Positions 24,394 through 35,754 of a stretch of DNA of 64,000 bases are shown piece after piece. The notes under the pieces are model-generated. The model made no database searches. It was not told the origin of the DNA and saw only the letters and a program-made list of their open reading frames with translations. The stretch is from Cylindrobasidium torrendii FP15055 ss-10 (Eukaryota > Basidiomycota > Agaricomycetes > Agaricales > Physalacriaceae), in assembly GCA_000934385.1 (NCBI GenBank), contig KN880530.1:1-64000 (forward strand). Reading direction: 5' to 3'. Position numbers and translations under genes: made by a program. Numbering within the stretch: the first letter of the stretch is position 1; the number at the start of each line of letters is the position of its first letter.

Positions 24394-26646
24394 ATGAAGT
24401 TCCTCGTTGCGAGCTTTCTGGCTATCCTATCTTCCCTTTCATGCTCCGCCCAGCCGACCATTGACTATGGCGGCACGACGCTCGTCGGTACAAGCTACCA
24501 AGGCAGTGGGGTCGACTTCTTCGGCGGTGGGATCCTTTCCTCTATGTTTTTGATTATTCCTGACTAGAACTAGGGATTCCCTTTGCTCAACCACCGCTTG
24601 GTGACCTACGTTTGAGGCGTCCAGTCGCTAAATTCGAGCTCGACGAGCCCGAATTCAACGCGACGGTATCTGGTCCTATTTGCCTGCAGCCGGTCAATGC
24701 CTCTGTCGATAACTTGGATGTAGACCGGACACTGACTACTGTCGCTTTATAGGAAGTTCGATACGAAAAGGAAAAGTCAGAAGACTGTCTAACTCTGGAT
24801 ATCTACAAGCCTTCCAATGTAGAGGGACCTATTCCCGTCATGTTCTGGTACGTTCATTATGATCCCAATTTTGCACAAATTAATGTAGGACACTCAGGGT
24901 CTGTGGCGGCGGGTTCTGGTTCTGCGGTGCTTCGTACTACAACGCAACCAACCTTGTTCAACGCAGCGTAGAGAGAGTAAGAACTCGATAGTCTTTCCGT
25001 AACGGCTGGCTTACGGCACTCTCCAAGGGCTCTCCGGTCATACTCGTCAGCGTGAATTATAGGCTTGGGCCGCTTGGCTTCCCCCAGGGTATGGAAGCCT
25101 ACGAGAATCAAGTGCTCAACTTAGGCGTTTACGATGTCTGTATGGCTCTTCAATGGGTGCAGAGAAATGTGAATTTCTTTGGTGGAAACAAGGACGAGGT
25201 GAGCATTGTTGACAGAAGACGCGGTTCCGTCCTGTTAATAGCGCGATAGGTCACCATCTTTGGACTAAGCGCAGGCAGCATTATTGCTAGCGTTCTTACC
25301 CTCACTCCAAGCTACACACAATATTTCCGCGCCGCAGTAAGTCCTCAGTTTCCAGTGTATACGCGTAACTTCATTTTGCCTTCCAGATTCACCAATCCGG
25401 CTGGTCATCGACCCTCCCACTAAAGCAGGCATCTGATCGCGAGTCATCGTGGTCCTCGTTCCTCAAGGCAGTCCCAGAGTGTGCCGAAGTCGTCTATTCA
25501 ATGAACACGCTCGACTGTCTCCGCAAGGTCAACGACACCGACGTCTTCAAAACCGCAATTTACCCTTCCGATGCCTACGACGTGCAAATGTTTCCGTTCG
25601 GGCCGTGCATCGACGGGCCCGAAGGCCTTCTCCCACAAATGCCTTCTGATACGTGCGCGGCCGGAAACTTCACACGGGTCCCAACCATCGTTGGAACAGT
25701 CAGGGACGAGGGTGCGCATTGCATGCTTGCGACTAGAACTCATATTCATCGTCTTACAGGACCATACTTCCTGCGTAATATCGATGCCAACTTTACGGAC
25801 AAGTACATCTACGACTTTCTCGCATTTAACATCACACCTCCAATGACGGACATCAAGACGTGGAACGAGACTCTGACCAAGTTCATCTCGCTGTATCCCG
25901 ACGACCCAGCCGATGGATCCCCATACTACACCGGCATGGATAACTTTGGTCTTGACCCTCGCTATAAGCGTCTTGCTGCTATGAGTATGTGCACACTACT
26001 GATCACATTCATCACCTAACGATAGATCTTCATTAGGCGGAGACATGCTTTTCCAGGGTCTACGTAGACAGTAAGTGCAACATGCTTGGTGAGAAGCAAT
26101 GCGATAACACGGTTGCAGCTGGCAAGAAACGATGGTCAAGTACGAGCTCCCAACATGGGGCTTCATGTTCACGCAGCAGTTGCCTGCAACGGAGGAGCAC
26201 CCGGCGTACTTGGGTGGTGCGCGAAAACCATGCTACATTTCTGATTCTCTCTGAATGCTCGCTTAGTTGCACACGAGGACAACAACCCCTTCCAGTTTGG
26301 ATTGGTCAACATGTCGAACCCAGACTACAACCAGTTGTCGACTGCTATCATGGATTACTATCTATCCTTTGCAACGTCCCTTACACCGAACGACGGCAAG
26401 GGCAATGAGCGTGCGTCTGTCATTCATCCCTTTACCGTGCTCTCATGTTCAGCAGGGCCAGAATGGCCTCAGTACATGGCCGATAACAAGGTCTGAAGCA
26501 TTTTGACGTCCATATTCACGCCGATGCTAAGTCTTCCGCAGGTTATCCTTCAGCTTGAGGCCAATAACATCACGTCGTTCCCTGACGATCATCATGAGGA
26601 AGCTATCGAGCTCATCCTAAGCCATCCTAAGGTCTTCCACTATTGA
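24394..26646 (+). CDS. Secreted type-B carboxylesterase/lipase
   Basis: A TATAAA box at 24319 precedes ATG 24394. The signal peptide MKFLVASFLAILSSLSCSA ends near residue 19. The COesterase fold follows: GIPFAQPPLGDLRLRRP, an oxyanion-loop block FWVCGGGFWFCGASYYNATN, VNYRLGPLGFPQG, ALQWVQRNVNFFGG, the nucleophile elbow FGLSAGSI, acidic residue in VRDEG, and the catalytic histidine in VAHEDNNPFQFG. The catalytic triad therefore appears complete. About a dozen short introns split it, and it ends at HPKVFHY with TGA 26644-26646. Related basidiomycete enzymes hydrolyse lipid, sterol or carotenoid esters; the substrate here is open. Cysteine replaces the usual His or Tyr before the GGG oxyanion motif. 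It neighbours a secreted pectate lyase. Confidence 0.9.
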
Positions 26647-26940
26647 ACAAGTCAAAATATGTATTATGATATATCACTGATCGCTGTATTAGATAATCTG
26701 ATGATGATCCATTGTTCTGAACACACACGGATAAATTTTAAGTGCAACCTTCAAGACAGCAGTTTCGCTTGCATTACCGGAGAATAAGTCTTATACAGTG
26801 TGGTTATCACTTGTTCAAGCTGAACGGGACGCTGCGGTTAGCGGACCGCACGGTGGCGCAGACTTGCTTCTGAAAACACCGAACTTTTCGAGGGCAGGAT
26901 TTAAGTGAGGCGCTATCAGCATGACAGTGCTCAATTGAAA

Positions 26941-28326
26941 TGATGCATCTGACTCTCCTTTTGCTAGCACTCGCTCATGTATACCTCGCCGCAGCACAAC
27001 TCGTTGGATATGCCACTGAAAATGGCGGGACAACGGGCGGGCAAGGTGGAGCAACTACTACGGTATCGTCCGCAGCGGCCTTCAAAACAGCAATTTCTGT
27101 AATGATTACCAACCATTATTCTTTGTGTATGTGTTGAACCATTGTTGCAGACCACGTCGCCGATTGTCGTTTACCTCGCTGCACCAATCAACTATACAGG
27201 CCAATATTCTGTTGGTAAGCTCACCCAAATATTCCAAGAATACACCGCTCAATGTCTGCGAAAGAGAGCGACACATCCATCATCGGTATCGACACCTCTG
27301 GGAGTATCACAGGCGGTGGTTTGAAGATCTCCGACAAGTCCAACATCATTGTGCAGAATCTTCTCATTAACAATGTAGTCGGGCAGGACGCGATTACTGT
27401 AACTGAGTCGCAGAATGTTTGGATCGACCACAACGAGTTCTACAGTGATACGACCCATGGGCCGGACTACTACGACGGGCAGGTGGACATCACTCACGCC
27501 TGTGACTATGTAACGGTGTCATGGAATTATTTCCATGACCATTACAAGGTAAGGGAGACGATGGTCTATACAAAAATGTTTGTACTGATTCAATAAACTA
27601 GAGCTCTCTTGTTGGTGCAAGCTGCGGAAACGAAGACGAAGGTCAATTTTTGTTCTAATATGATACGAAAAATTCCGCTCAACAAGTGTATAGATGCTGG
27701 CCACTTTCATATCACCTAGTGCGTCAGCTTTCCTCACTAGTGTGGCTGCATGACTGAGTCTATCTCAGCCACCACAACTATTGGCAGTCGATTCACACAC
27801 GCACACCAGGTTCGTTAGTTCATTTCGATTCTACACGCCTTTATGAAATGGCGACTGCTGTTCCAGCAATGCGTTTTTCGCATGGGCATCTCTACAACAA
27901 TTATTATGACGGTATTATTTCTCAAGGCATACACTCGCGCTGCGATGCAGAAATGCTTGTTGAGGGCAACGTCTTTGTCAATTCAACAGAACCTCGTACG
28001 TCCAATTTTCAAAAGGTCAATGTAACCGAAGTTAAATACAGATCAGTGTCGACATATGGCCTGGTTATCCCAGACGACTCGCCCAATACGAGTCCGGACG
28101 GAGATCTCGAGCAAGACGGGCATGCAAACCTCGGCTCAGGTTTGTGTTTACCAGCACGCAGTGGTGTTGAATCTTATGACAAGTATCAGATAATGATTGG
28201 GGCACTGGAAAGATAAACATGACATCCACTGGAAACTTCACCAGTGTCCCATACGCATACAACCTCACCGAATTGAGCGATGTCGCCGCCACAGTTATCG
28301 CCGGCGCAGGCATTGGTAAAGTTTAG
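26941..28326 (+). CDS. Secreted pectate lyase, family PL1
   Basis: Cleaves polygalacturonate in plant cell walls by calcium-dependent beta-elimination. ATG 26941 gives a signal peptide (MMHLTLLLLALAHVYLAAA) then GYATENGGTTGGQGG, the standard PL1 start. The parallel beta-helix shows GIDTSGSITGGGLKI, NIIVQNLLI, VWIDHNEFYSD, the Ca-site stretch DGQVDITHACDYVTVSWNYF, and HTRTPAMRFSHGHLYNNYY with the catalytic arginine. Further exons read LSTYGLVIPDDSP and DNDWGTGKINMTSTG. The last exon ends IAGAGIGKV, stop TAG 28324-28326. About eight exons and 310-320 residues, and no disabling change was found. It suggests the fungus meets pectin, as a plant-associated or litter fungus would. Confidence 0.9.
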
Positions 28327-28400
28327 GATGGAATATCCCACGAATACAAATACATGGGCTAAGTTTACACCGATGAATCCGCTATGATTCCAAGACACAT

Positions 28401-29142
28401 TCAAATTTCGCCACGGTCTGCCTTCACCTGACTATCGCATGAGGCCACACCAGTGGAGAGAGGCATATCACTTACCGCTTCCTCACTGGCTGTCGTTTCG
28501 TGCACCTTGGTCGTCTGCTTCTCCACGGTTTTCTTCACGAGCTCTTGGTGTCCTTGCGTATCCTCTTTGCCTTTGGCAGTTCCTAGTGGACCCCCAATGG
28601 TGTCGCGAGCGTCCAACGAGCGGTTTCCCGAAAGTCGGTCATCTGGGTTGTGACGCGATTGAATGTAGTCAATCGTGCTCGTTGTGCTTGGTATTCCGTC
28701 AGCGAGATCGGCCTGAATAGATCCTGTTCAGCGGGTTGAGAGCAGACGGGGAGCGACAGAATCTCGCCTTGACGTTGGCCTCCGATGTTGACGCCAAATT
28801 CTCGTTCCAACCTGGCGCGTGTCTGTGGGGTGTGTTGGATTTCCCTGCAAGAGTCCGACGCTTTTCTGTTTCTAAGACCTGGACAAAAATTTAAAGCGCT
28901 GGTTGGAAGGAAGCCAAGGCGGCACGCACTTGGGGATCATTGTCGTGCATTGTACTGCGGCAGAGACGGCGAGTCAGTGCCAAAGCAAACATGCAGATGG
29001 ACTCGTTTACCTGCTGAATCTGCAGGACAACGTGAGCAGATGGTCAATGCAGCGATGATAGCAAGTACCGAATCTGCCCCGCATTCACCAAGGCGCGAGG
29101 AACGCGACGGACAGTCACACGGCGAACAGTAGATGCATACAT
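28401..29142 (-). CDS. Small hydrophilic mitochondrial protein, function unknown
   Basis: Six exons assemble to 160 residues: 29069-29142, 29011-29019, 28930-28954, 28768-28878, 28476-28712 and 28401-28427. From exon 3 onward every junction falls between codons. The N-terminus MYASTVRRVTVRRVPRALV is a basic amphipathic presequence, and the 9-base exon 2 adds the residues that complete RFSST, a typical matrix cleavage context. The mature part is hydrophilic and helical: HAPGWNENLASTSEANVKAD, TIDYIQSRHNPDD, GPLGTAKGKEDTQGH, ending VKADRGEI. It recalls conserved fungal proteins of unknown function with LEA-like composition. The fourth intron is probably GC-AG (28713-28767), though a GT donor six bases upstream (GTCAAG) would also keep frame. 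Confidence 0.7.
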
Positions 29143-29559
29143 GATGAGTGGGTGGTGGTGATAGAAGGTAGAGGACAGTACTCTATTGCTCGTTTTCTTC
29201 CTATGCGGGGCGGGAATCCCGAGACCTGTCTCGCGTCACCTGGTGACGTTTCCTGAGGCTGAATGGCAGGAGTGATGTCACACCATTGCGCCACAATCGA
29301 GCTTCATTGCAGCGAAACCCTCACAAATGCGCAGAAAAGGCGAACAGAAGAAATTTTGGTTTTCCACTTCTATTATGCACAGTACAACCGTCGACGCCTG
29401 TCCGTGAAGAAAGGGGGGTAACAATGAGATAATCATACAATGAAGAAAATGTCGGGCAGGTAGCGGTGACAATTCCAGAGCCAACGAGATCAGTGAAATG
29501 CACGATTACACCACAACACGCATCGTATTCTGCGACTTTACTATGTAGATTGTGCAGTA

Positions 29560-30796
<1,237 letters not shown>

Positions 30797-30907
30797 CGTG
30801 TCAGAAGAGGCGGTGGTCAGTAAGTGGTCGTGGAGTAAACGAGAGGGATTGGGCCTGTGACAAGTGTGACATCGTATCCTATCCTTGACGCGTCGAGCTC
30901 ACGAAAA
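30797..30907. promoter_or_regulatory. 111-base bidirectional promoter, PP2A and CCT5
   Basis: Only 111 bases separate the two divergent ATGs. The interval contains the palindrome GACGCGTC at 30887-30894, which includes ACGCGT, the core of the MBF/MCB element known from yeasts. No TATA box is present. Regulation by this site is inference. Confidence 0.6.
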
Positions 30908-32820
30908 ATGGGCGAACCACAGGCTGTGTATACGACGGACGAGGTGTGTGCCGAGCTAGTAAATATTGTTTGGAATCTGACATGTAGCAGTATGGGAGGC
31001 CATTCATTATTTTACGAGAGCAAGCCAAGAAAACTCGCGCGCACGGAATCGAGGCCATCAAGGCAAGATTAGCATTAATTGCGCGTCCTTTGCTCACCGC
31101 TCTTCAGACACATATTCTCGCTGCAAAAACGGTAGCAAATATCGTTAAGTCGTCGCTTGGACCTCGAGGTATGCTGCCTCCTGCTGTTTGCGCCGTTGAA
31201 CACACGCTCATCCTCGTTAAGGACTCGACAAGATCCTCATCTCTCCTGATGGTGAAATCACTGTTACCAACGATGGAGCAACAATTTTGGGTCAGATGCA
31301 AGTCGAACATCAAATCGCAAAGCTTCTAGTGCAACTCTCTAAGAGCCAGGACGATGAAATTGGCGATGGAACGACTGGTGTCGTTGGTGCGTGACTCGTT
31401 AAAAGTCAAATCCTCCAGCTCATCAACGTAGTTCTTGCCGGTGCACTCCTTGAGGCTAGCGAAGCCCTTCTCGACAAGGGAATCCATCCTATTCGTATTG
31501 CTGATGGTTTTGATCGCGCCTGCACTGTCGCCGTCGAAGAGCTTGGTCGCATCTCGGACACTATCGAGTTTTCAAAAGACAACACGTCGAACCTGCTCAA
31601 GTCTGCCATGACGAGTCTGGGGAGCAAAATGTGCGCTTGATCTCTCTGCAAGGATCGCAATTACTCATGTGTTGCAGTGTGTCTAAGGAGCACGAACAAT
31701 TTGCGCAGATTGCTGTCGACGCCGTTATGCAAGTGGCTGACCTTGACCGACGCGACGTGCCCTTCGATTTGATCAAGGTCGACGGCAAAGTTGGTGGCTC
31801 CCTTGCAGACACTACCCTCATCAAGGGTGTTCTCATAGACAAGGACATGTCCCATCCTCAAATGCCCCGCTCCATCAAAGACGCTCGTATTGCTATCCTG
31901 ACATGTCCATTTGAGCCCCCACGTCCAAAGACCAAGCACAAACTTGACATCACCTCTGTCGAAGAGTACCACAAGCTGCGCGACTACGAAAAGGAAAAAT
32001 TCAACTCGATGATCAAGCACGTCAAGGATACAGGCGCGAACTTGGTCATTTGCCAATGGGGTTTCGATGACGAGGCAAATCATTTGTTGATGCAGAATGA
32101 CCTTCCTTCCGTGCGCTGGGTCGGTGGCCCGGAGATTGAACTCATTGCAATCGCAACCCAAGGACGTATAGTGCCCCGCTTCGAGGATCTCAAAGCAGCC
32201 AAGCTTGGAAAGGCTGGCGTTGTACGCGAACTGTCGTTCGGTACAACACGCGACAAAATGCTCGTCATCGAGGATTGTGCAAACACTCGAGCAGTGACTG
32301 TCTTTGTGCGCGGTAGCAACAAAATGGTGTGTGAACTTTCTCCTTGGTCTGTGTATTTACTCACGCATTCCAGATTGTCGACGAGGCCAAACGTGCACTT
32401 CACGACGCGCTTTGTGCGGTGCGCAATCTTGTGGTGGATAACCGTGTCGTGTACGGTGGTGGTGCCGCAGATATCTCATGCTCGATTGCCGTCAGCAAGG
32501 CGGCAGACGAGATCCCCTCCATCGAACAGTATGCCATGCGCGCATTCGCCACGGCGCTTGACGCTGTACCGATGGCGCTCGCACAAAACAGTGGTCTGTC
32601 ACCGATAGAGACACTCACTGAAGTGCGCAGTAGGCAGATCAAGGAGAACAACTCACGGTTGGGTATCGACTGCAATGGAAGGGGGCAGAACGATATGAAG
32701 GAGCAGTTTGTGTATGACCCGTTGATTTCGAAGAGGCAGCAGTACCTCCTCGCGACCCAACTTGTCCGGGCGGTTCTGAAGATTGACGATGTGATTGTTG
32801 CGGGAGAGGCGGATGAGTAA
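30908..32820 (+). CDS. CCT5: CCT5, epsilon subunit of the TRiC/CCT chaperonin
   Basis: Cytosolic chaperonin subunit that folds actin and tubulin. ATG 30908 ([12 protein letters not shown]). Exons 1-3 run 30908-30943, 30991-31062 and 31108-31168. Nucleotide-binding motifs are intact: [19 protein letters not shown] and GDGTTGVV. Later blocks include [62 protein letters not shown] and VVYGGGAAD. The C-terminus is [11 protein letters not shown] with TAA at 32818-32820. Intron 2 (31063-31107, 45 bases) begins GCAAGA and ends CTTCAG. It is in frame without stops, so retention would insert 15 residues into the conserved EAIK-THILAA join. The CTCAC branch site and the conserved spacing argue for a GC-AG intron. 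Confidence 0.95.
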
Positions 32821-33312
32821 ATGAGATTAAATTTGTACTATCACTTGCTAATGAGCTGCGCGCTTTTGGGTGTAACTGTACTAGACGCATGCGCGATAAT
32901 TTGTATGCGCCTCGAATTCTGTCCGTGATGTGAGAAATTGGCCAATGGTGGGTGGCAGAAAATCTGAGAGAGTGACGTTGTACAGAATGGGGCGCGTGCT
33001 TCACCGCGTTTGCCCCTCAACTTTTGCAAATGAACGATCGGTGGTTGCTAACCTCGAGGTCGGAATCAATATGGCTGGCTTATACCACGACTTAACGCTT
33101 TTGCTCTGGCCTCTCAAACGACGTTCCTTCGACCCAGCCGCGCCGTATTTCATGAACCTAAATACGCGGCTCGAAGAACAAAGGCTCAGCAGGGACTAAT
33201 TGTCTTCCGACAATAGGGAACGCGAATGCATGACCCAACGATCGTTCCTAAGACGCCCTTTATAAACTGCCGCTTCAAATTCCTATCGCCTGCCCACCTG
33301 TTCCCGACTGCG
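32821..33312. promoter_or_regulatory. Intergenic region with TATA box for the basic orphan gene
   Basis: A TATAAA box at 33261-33266 stands about 47 bases before ATG 33313. Nothing else is recognisable. Confidence 0.5.
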
Positions 33313-33735
33313 ATGCCCAAAAAGGTGTCGAGGCTGGTCATCAGCGAGCCAAGAAAGCTTCAGCCGTTCTCGCGTTCGGGTGCGTGCAACCTGCGATCCC
33401 CGCTTCAACAGCCTTTTGTATCTGAAAAAATGAATATAGCCCGTGCAGAGCTGAAGCGCAGTCGTTCGTCGCCCGCTTCGCGCAGGCCGGTCTCACGACA
33501 TGGACAGCCGCGCGGAGAGACACTCCCCAGGCGACTCCGCAGAGTCCCTTCGGAGACAGGATTTCTCTTAGTTCACCACGAGCATGCGCCGACAAAGAAA
33601 ATATACCCAACCACCAACCACGGCAAACAGTTGTCTACCACATCCTCCGCCAATACGGCTTCCACCTCCAGATCCCAGCAATCCTTCATCGTGCGCATGT
33701 TCCACGGTTTTAAGCACCGCGAACCAAAGCCCTAG
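33313..33735 (+). CDS. Small basic Ser/Arg-rich protein, orphan
   Basis: An uninterrupted 140-codon frame from ATG 33313 (MPKKVSRLVISEPRKLQPF) to TAG 33733-33735. The protein is highly basic, rich in Ser, Arg and Pro, with a Thr/Ser-rich stretch and the tail MFHGFKHREPKP. No signal peptide, membrane helix or domain is visible, and it is probably disordered. A TATAAA box lies at the expected distance upstream, which favours a real gene with regulated expression. Function unknown. A chance frame is possible, since the coding signal rests on one exon. Confidence 0.5.
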   Translation: MPKKVSRLVISEPRKLQPFSRSGACNLRSPLQQPFVSEKMNIARAELKRSRSSPASRRPVSRHGQPRGETLPRRLRRVPSETGFLLVHHEHAPTKKIYPTTNHGKQLSTTSSANTASTSRSQQSFIVRMFHGFKHREPKP

Positions 33736-33940
33736 GCCTTACCCTGTCATGACACTTTCACGATCCGCCACTCTCCTTCATTCATCCCTTTGACTCAGAC
33801 ATTCTTTTGCTGTAACTAATATTGCGCTTTCCTTGGTTCCTCAACTATCCACCCACATTCACTGTATCATGCGCTACTCTTGATCTTATATTCAAAGTAA
33901 ATACTTATCTTACACTCACTCCCTCTCACGTCTTCGTTAG

Positions 33941-34857
33941 TTAATGCTGCACCGTCTTTTTGAACGCTACACTCGAAACCACACTGCCGCTCGACCCTCC
34001 GAAACTGAAGGTACGGTGTTGTATCCGGGAGCTGTACTGATTGTCAGACAAAGGCACTGGTCGCGAACAATTGACAGGACGCAACTGATATTCAAATCCT
34101 GTATCCGCGGTTACAAAGCTCGTTTTGAGCTCATCCTCTGTGAAATTACAGGCTGAATATGCACTTCAGTTAGTGGAATATAATAGCTGTTTGGCACGAA
34201 CATGTTATCAGGAAGAGCCCGTCCTCTTTTAATAGGCGCGCAGCCCTCCGAGGGTACAGCCAAGCTGGGGAGCGACCCTCTGCGTCCTTCTCTCCGAGTG
34301 CAATCGCGTCGTATGTCCCTTTGTCCATGAGGACATCCCAGCACGCCGTCCGTGTGTCGCCCATGTGAGGCAGCACAGCTGGATCATCGTTGAGAAAGTC
34401 GCACTCGTTGAAGGTCACGTCCTGCGCATCCCGCGCCTGAGATACGTTGCGTGCTAGCTTCACGGCTCCAGCGCTGTAGTCAATCCCGGCAAGGTGCTTG
34501 GGGTCGTATTGTGCGTCGACCAGCCCAAATAGAAGAGTGCCATTTCCGCTGCCGATTTCAAGGATATTTGCGCCCTGTGCGGTTGGGACATGTTCCTCTG
34601 CCCACTGAATCATTTTCTCGACACTGTCCTCTCCAAACCTGGCAACTTTAATCCACCATTACCGCGTTATGTGACGAGGACAGACCAAACCTCGCCCTCA
34701 TCTCCATCATCATCAAAATTCTGCAACTCGCGCTCATAGACATCGTCCCAGCTGGAAAAGGCGCATGGTTGAAATCATGATATCGAGCAGGCTGCACGAC
34801 GACGAACTGCTGTTTTGTACCCAGCCTAGAGGATTCGGGCTCAATGCTGGTGCTCAT
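33941..34857 (-). CDS. EFM4: eEF1A lysine methyltransferase EFM4 (METTL10/EEF1AKMT2 type)
   Basis: Methylates a lysine of elongation factor eEF1A in yeast and human orthologues. ATG 34857 (MSTSIEPESSRLGTKQ). Exon 2 reads HWDDVYERELQNFDDDGDEG, then EVWFGEDSVEKMIQWAEEHV, the SAM site ILEIGSGNGTLLFGL, GIDYS, and the family motif DKGTYDAIAL. A further intron within FLITCSCN leads to FTEDELKTSF. A last intron, whose acceptor must be CAGTACAG to keep frame, gives HSRIQHRTFSFGG and the end FKKTVQH, TAA 33941-33943. Five exons and about 240 residues, all conserved blocks present. Confidence 0.9.
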
Positions 34858-35104
34858 GATGGAAGGTTGTGAAAAGACAGTCGCTTAGTCAGCTAACTCA
34901 AGACGCGTCGGACAGGCAAGATACGAAGCAGAGTGGTTGTGCATTATAGTAGTGATGGGGACAGCGTAGCAGTACAGGCCAGGCAGTAATATACTGATAT
35001 AGGTCATTAGCGACAAGAAGCGTTGGGGTACAATTATGGCGCACCAAAAGGGTAGGATAGGATATGCAGAGACAGAAAAACAGCAACTCCTCTACTCAGG
35101 TGGG

Positions 35105-35459
35105 TTACCGGTTGAGCTTTTCCAAAAGGTCCTTCGCTTCATTGATTTTACTCGCAAGATATGGAGAACCGCCTCTGTCCGGGTGATTCGAAAGCATGAT
35201 TTGGCGGTGTGCATCCTTCAGCTTGGTCGCCAGCCTTGGACCATCCCTACGGCCACCCAATTAGTTCCTTGAGCTCGCGAATGGTCAAAGTAACGCACTT
35301 GAGCCCGAGAATTTGCAACGCCTCCCTCTTGTCCATTTTGGATTTGAACCCGCCAATGACCCACTTCTCAGCAGCACCCGACCCCGGTCCTCGTAGAAAG
35401 AAACGACCAGCGAGTCCGACGGCCATAGCCCCGATGCCAAAGGTGAGAGGTGCAGACAT
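35105..35459 (-). CDS. PAM18: PAM18/TIM14, J-protein of the mitochondrial import motor
   Basis: Stimulates mtHsp70 at the TIM23 translocon in the inner membrane. Two exons (35299-35459, 35105-35246) give exactly 100 residues. One N-terminal transmembrane helix ([18 protein letters not shown]) precedes a C-terminal J domain with the key HPD in [11 protein letters not shown] and the conserved [17 protein letters not shown]. The 52-base intron was placed by matching the J-domain spacing between ILGLK and LKDAHR; acceptor CCGTAG gives the correct length, while the nearer CCAAG acceptor would remove four residues. There is no separate presequence, as usual for PAM18. Confidence 0.92.
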
Positions 35460-35754
35460 TAGAGAGAGGTTTATGGAGTGTGACCGTTCAAAGGCTAGAG
35501 AATCGGTAAAGCCCGAAAACGTCCTGCTGTCCCGCGTTCACGTGGCTGAGCGGACCGGGGTTTAGTGCTTTCACTGCTTCAGTCTGCCTGAGTGGCTTAT
35601 CTTGGAAACCCATTATACTGGATAAATCGATAAATGCCCAATCTTTTGCTCATTTTTCGGAATAATGATAATTCGGTAGACATACATATCCATTGTATAA
35701 GTATTAGATTAGACGCGTCCCAGCAATGGGTATAGACTCTCAGTGCGCAGCATC

